This document shows positions 53,960-62,748 of a stretch of DNA of 64,000 bases, piece by piece. Position 1 is the stretch's first letter. Each line of letters begins with the position of its first letter. The DNA comes from Puccinia triticina. Its lineage: Eukaryota; Basidiomycota; Pucciniomycetes; Pucciniales; Pucciniaceae. The translations under genes and the position numbers were made by a program. The notes below the pieces were generated by a model. The model was not told the origin of the DNA, did not search any database, and worked only from the letters and a program-made list of their open reading frames with translations. Location of the stretch: assembly GCF_026914185.1 (NCBI RefSeq), contig NC_070563.1, positions 4,361,001 to 4,425,000 of the forward strand, given 5' to 3'.

Positions 53960-54845
53960 TTGGTGGGGACTTTTTTAGAATCACTCTCCCTCATGAGCCT
54001 CTGCACCATTTTTGAAATTGTTTACATTTCTGGCATGGCCCAAGCTGTCCCTATCTTTCTACTATTTTTTCCCATCCTCAGAACCTCTTGTTGAGCTGTA
54101 ATCAGAGTTGTAACATTATGGATTACAGATTCTGTACAGTGCAACATGTGTGATACGGGATATAGCCAACTAGATGAAGTTGCAAAAAAAGGCATTTGAA
54201 TGTCATTACATATCCCTAAAAACAGGACAATAGGTGGAAAGATTCTCCTTGATGTTCTGCATCTTTTGTTCCCCTACAACTCAATCACATAATGTGATGT
54301 GATGAAGCTACACCGGATTGAAAAAGGCCAAGTTCCTGATTCTCTCAGGCTGCGGGGTCCACTTAGTGTATAAGTCCCTCCTTCGGAGGGTCCCTGCGGG
54401 ACGGCGTCCCCCCTCCACAAGGAGAGGGACTTAGTTAAGTTAGTCTGAAGCCACTTTGTTGTGGAAAAGGGACACCGGACGCACTGGCCAGTCAAGCACA
54501 GTCCGCTGCTGTGACCGGCGGTAAGCCGATGACCAGCCGCCGGCGGAATGAAAAACTGGAAGCCATGTATCAGATTTTTTCAGTGACAGATGGCAGGATA
54601 TCCGAGCTGTCGACTCCGGGGCCATTTCAGTCGCGAACGTCCCCGGCGAAGCCTCAGGCGAGGCAGTTCGCGTCATAGTACCACACATCATAAAGCAATG
54701 CTTCCTTAGTCACTCCCTCGGGCCTCATCACAATCTCCAACACCAGTACACTCCACCCAAAACGTTGCTCTGCAGTAATGATTATGGTAATCAAAAGAGA
54801 CAAGTAAACAAAACGCGAGACGACGATTTTGCGAGACCGATTAAA
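53960..54845. other. Intergenic downstream of the GT90 gene
   Basis: Contains copy 2 of the dispersed hairpin repeat (54366-54443). No gene recognised. Confidence 0.5.
54366..54443 (+). repeat. Dispersed hairpin repeat, copy 2
   Basis: AAGTCCCTCCTTCGGAGGGT...GAGGGACTTAGTTAAGTTAG. It closely matches 18742-18812 (reverse complement) and 60919-60988. Confidence 0.75.
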
Positions 54846-57729
54846 TCAGAGACTTTTTTTTTCCGTGGTAGAAACAACAACAGCAGCAGAGCAATCTATG
54901 AAAATGATGAGGAAGAGAGAGATGGATGCTGTATATACATTGCAGTCCCTAGCAGAACCAACCGTACAAAAAAAAAGGAAAAAAAAAGAAACAGAAACAG
55001 AAAATCTGAAGATGGTACACAAGAGTCTACCACGAAGCACTCTATACACCAACACTAAATCCGAGTATTTATCCCCTAGAAAGCGCAAAGAACGGAGCGA
55101 AGAAAGGATGAAGTCAGGACCGCCAAGCAGAGGAAGCAAGAGAAGAGTGGGGGGGATGACGGACAGATAATCCAGCGGCTCGCCGGTGCCGCGCAACAAG
55201 ACCCGTCTCCATTCGAGGACCAATCGGAACATGTATGCGGCCTACAGGGACCGACCAACAAAGCCCAATGATTAATTGGCCGGAAACAAAAGGAGCTGAA
55301 AGAGGCAAGAACGTACCATATCCGTCCGTCGCCAATGTTCGGCAGCCCAGCGTTTTCCCTGGGTCGCGATCTTCTCGGCCAGATGGTCGTGGCCTTTAGA
55401 TGTCCCAACGGGCGCCCTCCGTGCCCGGTCCGTCCGGGCCTCCCTCGTCGTCCGACTGTGCTGCGGGATCCGCGGACCGTCGGGCTTCGTTGGCGGGGGG
55501 GATGGGCCGGCATTCTCCTCGTCGTCGTCACCTTTAAAGAAGACCATCACATCGTACAGACTTTTCTTCCCACCCAGCCAGCACCCTCATCAGCAGCCGG
55601 GACATAAAAGGCGATTGGAGAACTGGTGACGTACTCCGAGTAGTCCACTTTAATCGGAACATAACTACAAAAAGAAAAGGCATTTCAAGATCCGACTTGA
55701 AACAGGGGAGAGTGGAGAGACGCACTGGACCCAGGGCTGAATCCTGTCCGAATACCATTCGGGAAAGATCGTCGACTTGAGCACGAGGGACTTCGTGGAC
55801 ATCAGTCGATGGTAGCGGCCTGACCATCCATTCTGCATACCAAACACACACCAAAAAGACCCCTATCAACTATCACACAGTCAAGAGAAAGAGAGTGGGC
55901 TCTTACGCCGTCCACATCGATCAAATATTTGTACTAAATAAAAAAAGAACATCAGAAAACGCGACAAAAAAGCAAGGACAGGGCAGGATGGAGGGGAAAG
56001 CGCGGACCTGATAGCTTTCGTCCAAGCCCATCGTGCCCGCGAACTTGAGGTTCTTAGCCATGTATTCGCAAGTGGTGGGGTCGCATTGAACGGGACCACC
56101 GGAGAGAGAGACGTCGAGGAGCTTCTCATTAAGCTTGCCTATGTCTTTAGTAGCCACGCGAGTGAGCGAGTCGTCGGGGGAGAGGATGTGGACGGGGTGG
56201 TTGGCCTCGTGGGCCATGATGTGCAGCCGGGCCCGTTGGCTGTCTTTCCAGTTCACATCCGTCCGGAACTCCGCCCCCGTCGTCGACCCTCGCCATAGCA
56301 GCTTGGCGATCTTCTTCTGCGCCCAATCCGGGTCGTTGCCGATGTACGTGTCGCTGTATTGCTCCAACGGGGTCACCAACACATCGCTCTGCGTCCTGTA
56401 TTGAGGGCCACCACCTGTGTTCAGCGGCCTGAGCTCATGTACATATCTGTGTGGGATGCAGAGCACTGACGTGGTCTTTGCAAACGTGAACAGCGGCACC
56501 AGTTCCACGTTGTCCGTCCCCGCCGCACTCGTGAATCCATGCAACTTCATGCTCTCCGGATGCGCGCAGATCTCCATGGCTTTTGGATGGTCGAAGATGA
56601 ACGACTTTCCCCCACCCGCGCTGCTCATCCGGGCCTCGGCAGCATCGAGCGGGGGGAGACCTGACTCGTTCCTGTATAGCGCCGAGCTCGGCGGACACGC
56701 GTTCGCCCAATTACTCAGCTTCGGATTCGTCGGTCTGATGTAATCCGACGGCGAGAAATCTGCAACCAAGACCCCGCCTCAGGTTCCTAAGTTAGCACAA
56801 ACAAAAAGACCTGTGTTTGTGTACTCACATTCGCCCGCATCGGCCATCTCGATCATTTTCTGTTTCCGAGCCCAGGTCATTTGGACCGCGGGTTGGTCGT
56901 GTTTAGTGAAGGTGAGATTGAAGATATTAGCGGGGTCGGAGGAGGAGGGGGGGAGGAGGTGGGCAAAGAGGTTGATGAGTTTAGCGAGGTCTTTAGCGCG
57001 GGCGAGATGGCCTTCTTTTCCGGAGATTTGGACGGGGTTGGTCGAGTTGATAGTGAGGGTGAACGTTTCGGGGCGTTCGTTAGCCATGACCCAGGCGCGA
57101 TGATGGAGGTCGGAGGGCTCGATGGCCAGGAAAGGCTTGATGTCGCTCGCGATCTGGTCGTATTCGTCCTTCAAGATCACGCCCTCCTTGGCCGCATATT
57201 CCCACCACTTCTCGAAGCCGAACGGCGGGGGCTGGTGGTATCGTCTGCGGTATTCGGCCACCGCCTCGGCCAGACTCTGCGAGCTTCCGGCCAGCTTCTT
57301 GGCCCACGCCTTCTCGCCATTCTCGATCAGATTGAGGATTGGATGGCGCTCGAATGGCGGGGGCTGGTTGAGATAGTAGAGCCCGTTGGGATGGTAGTTC
57401 GAGAGTGGCTGGGCAGCTTGGCCGGACGGATGGCTACTGATGGTCTGCGCAGACTGGTTGAGATGGGGCTGCTGTTGGTGGGTGGGGATGAGACTGTCTT
57501 CGAGTCGGACGGCGTCAGAGGTGGCCCAGTTGGACCACTTGAATGGCTTGGGCACGTAGGTCTTGAGAGTCTCCCGGTTGGGCAGGTATCCCTTGAGTCC
57601 GTTCTGGATCCTGTCCTGGATGGCGAGCGATGCGTTGTTGGGAGTGGTGGTGGTCGAGTAGAAGATGAGGAGGGTGGTGAGGGAGAGGAGGAGGATGGTA
57701 AACAGCAGCAGTCGTCGCAGCCCAGCCAT
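54846..57729 (-). CDS. GT90 / CAP10-family glycosyltransferase, type II membrane protein
   Basis: Seven exons: 57729-56829, 56759-56008, 55933-55907 (27 nt), 55832-55726, 55664-55631 (34 nt), 55565-55317, 55241-54846. Introns are 61-75 nt, GT-AG, all phases consistent. The start MAGLRRLLLFTILLLSLTTL gives a short cytosolic tail and a membrane anchor (about residues 6-25), the usual Golgi glycosyltransferase layout. The CAP10 domain covers about 400-740: FIFDHPKAMEICAHPE, KIAKLLWRGSTTGAEF, MGLDESYQYKYLIDVDGNGWSGRYHRL, FPEWYSDRIQPWVHYVPI, LYDVMVFFKG, KIATQGKRWAAEHWRRTDM. In Cryptococcus CAP10-family proteins act in xylosylation and capsule formation; the substrate here is unknown. The last about 100 codons are low-complexity (FFFLFFCTVGS), so the true 3' end may lie near GEPLDYLSV with an unrecognised splice or stop. 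The full frame is 821 aa. Confidence 0.9.
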
Positions 57730-58530
57730 CGTCGTTCGCGCTCGAGATGGCCAGTCGCACCACTCTGACGTCATCGCCTGCAGTACCTTCCCCCGGGCCC
57801 CGAACACTCTACCGGGGGAAATCACAAGATGTATGAGGTGTTTTGCATTTCATTCAACACATATTTAGGTACAAACATAGATCTTCACAGCCAAATAAAT
57901 AGATAGGCCAAGCAAACTAACCCAAGAATTGGCCATTACACAACTCGCAAAACCACCAAGATAGGAGAGTGGATGTGTGTGCAAATATATTACGCAGATG
58001 AAGGAGGCCATCAGTCCAGAAAGAAAACGGAGGAATATTGCTGAGTGTGTTTCAAGATATGTGTATGAGTGTATGCAGGCTGATCACAGCTGTCAAAGCT
58101 GCTGGGACTGGTGTTGGTGCAACAACTGAATAATCAACATGATCCTGAAACCCCCTGCAATATTACAGAGTGTGCTTTGGCACACTCCTGATAACAGTGT
58201 CACCCTATGTGATGCCAAGGGCTGTAACCTTCTAGCTACACGTGGTGCAAAGCAAGATATTAGAGTATCAAACTCTAAGACAAAAGTGCAAGGGATAATT
58301 CCAATGTAAATATTGGGAATTATGGTGTAGAAATAGGGCAAAAAGGGCCAATTATATGACTAAAATTAATATAATTAATTTTAAGAGGGGCCTGGTAAAT
58401 CAAGGGTGTTTAATCCCTCAAAGGTATTGTGTCAAAGCAGAGGATTTAGCTACCTGGTACACACTGGGGCCTGCAAACAGGGATGGTTTAAATCCCAGCA
58501 AGAAATTGTGGAGAATCTCAAGAAAAGGGG
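57730..58530. other. Intergenic upstream of the GT90 gene
   Basis: Presumed promoter and 5' UTR of the GT90 gene near 57730-57850 (in-frame upstream ATGs at 57774 and 57825 are possible alternative starts). The rest is AT-rich with nothing recognised. Confidence 0.45.
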
Positions 58531-58538
58531 CTTAAATT

Positions 58539-59275
58539 AACGGAATTACTTCATGCACTGTGAAAAACACTTCGCGCACTGCACAGTGTGCGGATTCCCC
58601 AACACTTTGTGCACTGCGGGTAAAATATGCAACTCTTTGAAGAGTTTTTGTGACCAATCAATAGAAAGGCTTCCCATTGGCCTCTCTGAATTGTTTGGGA
58701 GTTTTTCAAAGCATTCTTCTATGTTAAAGAAATCATTAAAACCAAGAAGAAATGTAGGATTTGGGCACCTAAAAAACAAGGTTCTCATAGCCCCAAAATT
58801 CCAAATCATTTATTGAGTAATGAAACATGTAAGAACACCTACTTCAGAAGCTTTTAGCCACTTTTTGCAAGGATACAGGTCTGAAAAATGAGGATAATTT
58901 AGATGCAATGTGCTAATATGTGGTGAAGTTTCTTATTTTTCAGACCTGTGTGCTTGCAAAAAGGTCTGAAAATTTTTGAAGTAGCTATTCTTACATGTTT
59001 TATTGCTCAATAAATTATTTAAAATTTTTGATGGGAAACTTGTTTATTAGGCACCAAATCCTACATTTCTTCTGGTTTTTAATGATTTTTTCAAACATAG
59101 AAGAATACTTTGAAAAACTCCCAAAATATTCAGAGAGGCCATTGGGAAGCCTGTCTATTGATTGGTCAAGAAAAATTTTCAAAAAGTTGTGTATCCCCAA
59201 GTGCGCGAAGTGTTTGGGAATCCGTGCACTGTGCAGTGTGTGAAGTGTTTTTTGCAGTGCACAAAGTAAGTCCGT
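58539..59275. mobile_element. Foldback TIR element (about 740 bp)
   Basis: The left arm from ACGGAATTACTTCATGCACTG (58539) to about 58835 returns inverted from about 58985 to 59275 (GCACAAAGTAAGTCCGT). Identity is moderate over about 290 bp, including GAAAAACACTTCGCGCACTG, CCAATCAATAGA and CTACATTTCTTCT. The outer ACGGA-TACTTyrTGCACTGyGAAAAACwC motif also begins element E (24080), so the two belong to one family. Target duplication not resolved. Confidence 0.75.
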
Positions 59276-59291
59276 AAAAATAAAGTGGAAA

Positions 59292-60590
59292 CTAATAGTA
59301 ATTTTCAGTGTTGTAGTTGTAGTCCATATCATCTTGAAAATCACTTCCAGTATTGCCATAATCACCAGATTCAGATTGTTGATAGTTGTATTGATTGTTG
59401 GCTGGGGCATCTTGATGATTATCAAGATCAGAATTGTAATCTTCAGAGTGGTCAGAGTTATTGTCTTCATGATAGTGTTCAGGGTGATCTTGTTGAAAAT
59501 TATCAGGTTGATGATTTTGATCAGAGTGATTGTTGACTACATCTGGATTTTCTGGTTGGGGAAGAGGTGGTGGCAGATAATGATGGGGAAAAGGGTAGAT
59601 TGGGATTGGGAAAGATGGAGATGGAGGAGCGTTTGGCCGGGATTCTGAGACATGCTGGTGTGAGATTTCAGTTGGCTGATAGATATTGTGACAATACAGG
59701 TGAGGAAATGGAGCATGCTGGTAGGGAATCAGCATGGGGTGAAATAGAATTGGAACAGGCGGAGAAGTGATTTGAGCTGGCTGGTATGGAATTGAATTCA
59801 ACTTTATCATAGTTCTGGTGTTGGTAGTGGCAGTGGTATCAATAAGATTGGAACGGTTGCTGTTGTTTATATCATCTTGCGCACAATCTAAGGAAGTAGT
59901 TTTGGGGTCTGACAGTGTTGTTGGTGTGAGGTTTGGTTGAAAGTGAGTTGTATCAACAAGTTCAGATTCATTGATGTTGAAGTAATCACTTTCATCTTGA
60001 TTGGTAGCGTACAAAACAGAGGGTTCTTCAGCATCAGAACGAGTGTTTTCAACAAAATTAGACTGGATATCCTCATTGTTTTTTTCAATACATGACTGAG
60101 CTGGATATAATTTGAGTTCCATCGGTGCCATGAACATTGAGATTGGATTATCACTTGCTGGGCCTAGAATCAGATCAACGTCCAAATCTGAGCCACAACC
60201 TTTGTCCTGAGATTCCTCCGGCAAGCAATGGTCATGTTTGCAAGGGTCTTTGACAGCGGGATGTAGATCAATACCATCAAGTCTATGATTGAAATTGGGC
60301 TGGCATTGCTTCACCAAGGGAGCAGACAACGGGGTCGGATGAGTATTTTGGGATCTGCGTGGACGGGGTTTTGAGTGTGTTTCCTTCCATGATTGTGAAC
60401 AAAGAGTTGGTTGCTTGCGCAATTGGTGCTCATTGAAAACACCAAGGTGGAAATTTTCAGACATTCTTGCTTGATTGAAAGTCAGAGCGGGCCTGTAGGG
60501 GTACAGAGGCGTCAAACTTCCCAGAACACAATTCAAGTCGGTCATGAAAAGTTGAATCCAACCATGAGCGCCGTACCAATAGGGATCCAT
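59292..60590 (-). CDS. Low-complexity 432-aa ORF of unknown function, downstream of an orphan LTR/PBS
   Basis: Uninterrupted minus-strand frame. It is rich in Asn, Asp, His, Gln and Pro, especially in the C-terminal third (HSDQNHQPDNFQQDHPEHYH, DYNSDLDNHQDAPANN), with no recognisable domain, signal or membrane segment. Its last codons stop just outside the foldback element at 58539-59275. It begins about 200 nt after a primer-binding-site-like sequence (60787-60798) that directly follows a 120-bp LTR in the same orientation. That is where a retrotransposon gag would be, but no zinc knuckle, protease, integrase or RT is found. Whether it is a host gene, a gag remnant or chance is open. Confidence 0.4.
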   Translation of the reverse strand: MDPYWYGAHGWIQLFMTDLNCVLGSLTPLYPYRPALTFNQARMSENFHLGVFNEHQLRKQPTLCSQSWKETHSKPRPRRSQNTHPTPLSAPLVKQCQPNFNHRLDGIDLHPAVKDPCKHDHCLPEESQDKGCGSDLDVDLILGPASDNPISMFMAPMELKLYPAQSCIEKNNEDIQSNFVENTRSDAEEPSVLYATNQDESDYFNINESELVDTTHFQPNLTPTTLSDPKTTSLDCAQDDINNSNRSNLIDTTATTNTRTMIKLNSIPYQPAQITSPPVPILFHPMLIPYQHAPFPHLYCHNIYQPTEISHQHVSESRPNAPPSPSFPIPIYPFPHHYLPPPLPQPENPDVVNNHSDQNHQPDNFQQDHPEHYHEDNNSDHSEDYNSDLDNHQDAPANNQYNYQQSESGDYGNTGSDFQDDMDYNYNTENYY

Positions 60591-60656
60591 TGGGAGGCAA
60601 TGAAGTTTTGCAGGGAGAATAAAAAATTCAATAACAGTTCGGTATTTTTGTCAGGA

Positions 60657-60738
60657 TTGAAATAAGAGGGTGAAAAAGCCGGTATTCTTCATTGGGATTG
60701 AAATAAGAGGGTTAAAAAGCCGGTATTCTTCGTTGGGA
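60657..60738. repeat. 41-bp direct tandem duplication
   Basis: ATTGAAATAAGAGGGTGAAA...TTCTTCATTGGG is followed immediately by a second copy differing at two positions (GTTAAAA, TTCGTTGGG). It lies in the leader between the primer-binding site and the 432-aa ORF. Confidence 0.85.
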
Positions 60739-60786
60739 AGATTTTTCTTCAGCTGCTGGCTGGTATTGGGGGCGAGACACCCTTAA

Positions 60787-60798
60787 GGGCTCATAACC
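60787..60798 (-). promoter_or_regulatory. Primer-binding site next to the orphan LTR
   Basis: The minus strand reads GGTTATGAGCCC directly after the LTR end CATCACAACA. This is the same initiator-tRNA anticodon-arm complement as used by both Copia elements in this window. Confidence 0.65.
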
Positions 60799-60918
60799 TG
60801 TTGTGATGTGAGCAATGGATAGAGTTATAGTATTCCACTGGTGCCCAGTCGGAGGGGAAGTTCCTTCTCCTCCGGGCTGAGCCGCAGCTGAGTAGGCTAT
60901 GTGACATATGTCACAACA
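60799..60918 (-). repeat. Orphan 120-bp LTR
   Basis: On the minus strand it starts TGTTGTGACATATGTCACAT and ends GCTCACATCACAACA, with TGTTGTGA/TCACAACA ends. The primer-binding site adjoins its 3' side and dispersed hairpin copy 3 adjoins its 5' side. No second LTR was found between 58 and 60.8 kb, so the retroelement is truncated or rearranged. Its small size fits a TRIM-like or compact Copia element. Confidence 0.65.
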
Positions 60919-60988
60919 GTCCCTACTTCAGAAGGTCCCTGCAGGACGGTGTCCCCCCTTCAATAGAGGGACTTAGTTAAGGTAGGCT
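60919..60988 (+). repeat. Dispersed hairpin repeat, copy 3
   Basis: GTCCCTACTTCAGAAGGTCC...GAGGGACTTAGTTAAGGTAG. It lacks the first few bases of copy 2 and abuts the LTR start at 60918, as if the retroelement had landed in the repeat. Confidence 0.7.
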
Positions 60989-61342
60989 AAATATACTCCT
61001 TTAAAAGTTGTAACCACAACTCGCTACCAGTTTCATCATCTTCCTCCGGCCAAAGGCTAGCCGCAGAGCGTCTACAGTTATCATTTTCATTATAACTTTG
61101 TCTGCTTTAGCTCCATTATCATCTAGATCTTTGCAATATTATCTTTCCTTGACACTCAACCTGGCTAGTCGTGGGGCGTTTACATTTATCACTTTCTTTA
61201 TAGACGTGACCGCTCGATAGGGAGCAATACAGAACAATTTCTAATTTGGGAATAGAGGGAAACTTCCAACCAAACTAACTTGGCCGTTTCGCAGTTGACT
61301 CGAGAAAAAGAGATGGTCATCACCTCGGGCTATGAGAGTTAA
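60989..61342. other. Intergenic, nothing recognised
   Basis: Contains a short direct repeat related to GCTAGCCGCAGAGCGTCTACAG (about 61060) and CTAGTCGTGGGGCGTTTACA (about 61160), each followed by TTATCA. Otherwise no features; probably includes the 3' UTR of the zinc-finger gene. Confidence 0.35.
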
Positions 61343-61723
61343 TCAGACTTGAATGTTGGGGAAACATTGTTCAAAAGTGTTTTTGACATGTTTGTTTGAT
61401 GCGTGGTCCCGGAGCACCGTTGGCATCGTCGCAATAAATTGTCCCTTGCAAATGTTACATTGAGCTTTAGGCTTTTCAGGCTTCTTGGGGATTCCTTTGT
61501 GGAAGTGAGTTCAAGTAGATGCCGGGAACGCTTTGAGTTAGCCACGACAGGGATTTCGATGAATGTTTATGATAGGGATGAGAATCGTACCTCCGGCATT
61601 GGTCTCTACTTTTGTTCCAGCCTGCACAATATTTGATGATGTGAGCAAGGAATCAGATTTTGACGACGCAATAAGCAGAAGGTTACTGACCAGTTCTTTT
61701 TTCCTAGATTCTTGCGATCGCAG
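61343..61723 (-). CDS. Small C2H2 zinc-finger protein, ZNF706/At2g23090-like; first exon not found
   Basis: Exons on the minus strand: 61723-61691 (LRSQESRKKEL), 61621-61591 (AGTKVETNAG) and 61494-61343, joined by GT-AG introns of 69 and 96 nt in consistent phase. Together they read ...KKELAGTKVETNAGGIPKKP, then a single zinc finger CNIC-x(12)-H-x4-H (CNICKGQFIATMPTVLRDHASNKH) and the tail KNTFEQCFPNIQV. This basic N-terminus plus one finger plus a short tail is the layout of the ZNF706/4F5-related family of very small nuclear/cytosolic proteins (about 70-80 aa). Their start is normally M-x-R-G-N-Q on a tiny first exon, which I could not locate upstream (to about 62000). The gene may be intact with a distant first exon, or truncated. 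Confidence 0.7.
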
Positions 61724-62222
61724 CTAGAATCGTTAGATCCGTGGAGGAAGTCAGTTCGGGCAATCACCTACTCCAAGAAGAGCTAAATTTCCATACCGTT
61801 TTCTTCGAAGCAGGCCTATTATGCGCAAATTAATGGAGGTCAGCTTGTTGGTTTGAAGGAAGTTGAAAGTCACCAGCGGAACCTTACATATTGAGGTTGG
61901 ACAATCAGAGAGACGGGTAAATGAGGAACGAAGGTTATAGGACCAAGTCGATGCTATCCGGTTTTCTTTCTGATGAAGCCCAGTGGTTCGGTGGAGGTGG
62001 TCGGGATCTACGATTCAGGATGGGGATGAGGCAGACGAGGAATTGCGCGAGGTGTTTTCCGGCTTTGACGGATCGTTTCGGGTGGTTGCTAGTGGTTGCC
62101 AAGGGTTCGGGGGACTTGAGGTCCAAAACCTTCATATGCTTATGGAGCTATGCATAAATAGGGTAAACATGACCCCAGTATGTAGACCCCTCGGCCGACC
62201 GGGCCGGCTGAAACATCCCGAG
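61724..62222. other. 5' region of the zinc-finger gene, no further gene seen
   Basis: Should contain the missing first exon. Overlapping short frames (61921-62157, 61983-62225) have no recognisable features. Confidence 0.35.
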
Positions 62223-62748
62223 TAGGGCTGGATCCCACGGGGTACCCGGCCACTTTGAGCTAGCGCGGCGCCCGTCCCGCGGGTATACACCCGTCACTCG
62301 GGTACCAAAATCAAGCAGCCCGAGCCTTACCCGCGGGTATCGTGAACGGGAACAGGGTACCCGCGGGGCGGCCGAGCTACGGGTATACCCGCCAGCCCAC
62401 GGGTATACCCGTAACCCGTTCCCGATTCCCGCGGGTAAGGCCCGCAAAGGCCCAGACCTACTGCACCCACTTTGCACCCATGAGCCATGAGGGCCCCAGC
62501 CCGGGCTGAGGGACCTTTGTACTTTTGATATGTGCATTTTTTTTTGCTCACTTCCTCCACACGGGTGCAGATTGGTAGCCACAGCGCACCTGAACATGAC
62601 CTGCCTAATACCTGATATACCCACGGGTATTTCTGAGGCTGCCCATGGACTGTACCCGCCGAGTAGGCCAGGTACGGTCCAGGCAAAGAGGCGTCCCGGA
62701 GCACTATACCCACGGGGCAGACCGCTGGTATACCTGGTGTCAGCCTTA
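62223..62748. mobile_element. hAT-like element with GGGTACCC/GGGTATACCC palindromes (526 bp)
   Basis: Left end TAGGGCTGGATCC and inverted right end TAAGGCTGACACC resemble hAT termini. Inside, GGGTACCCG, GGGTATACCCG and CGCGGGTA repeat many times near both ends, as in the subterminal parts of 17048-17936. A clear 8-bp duplication was not found, so the exact borders are provisional. Confidence 0.55.
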
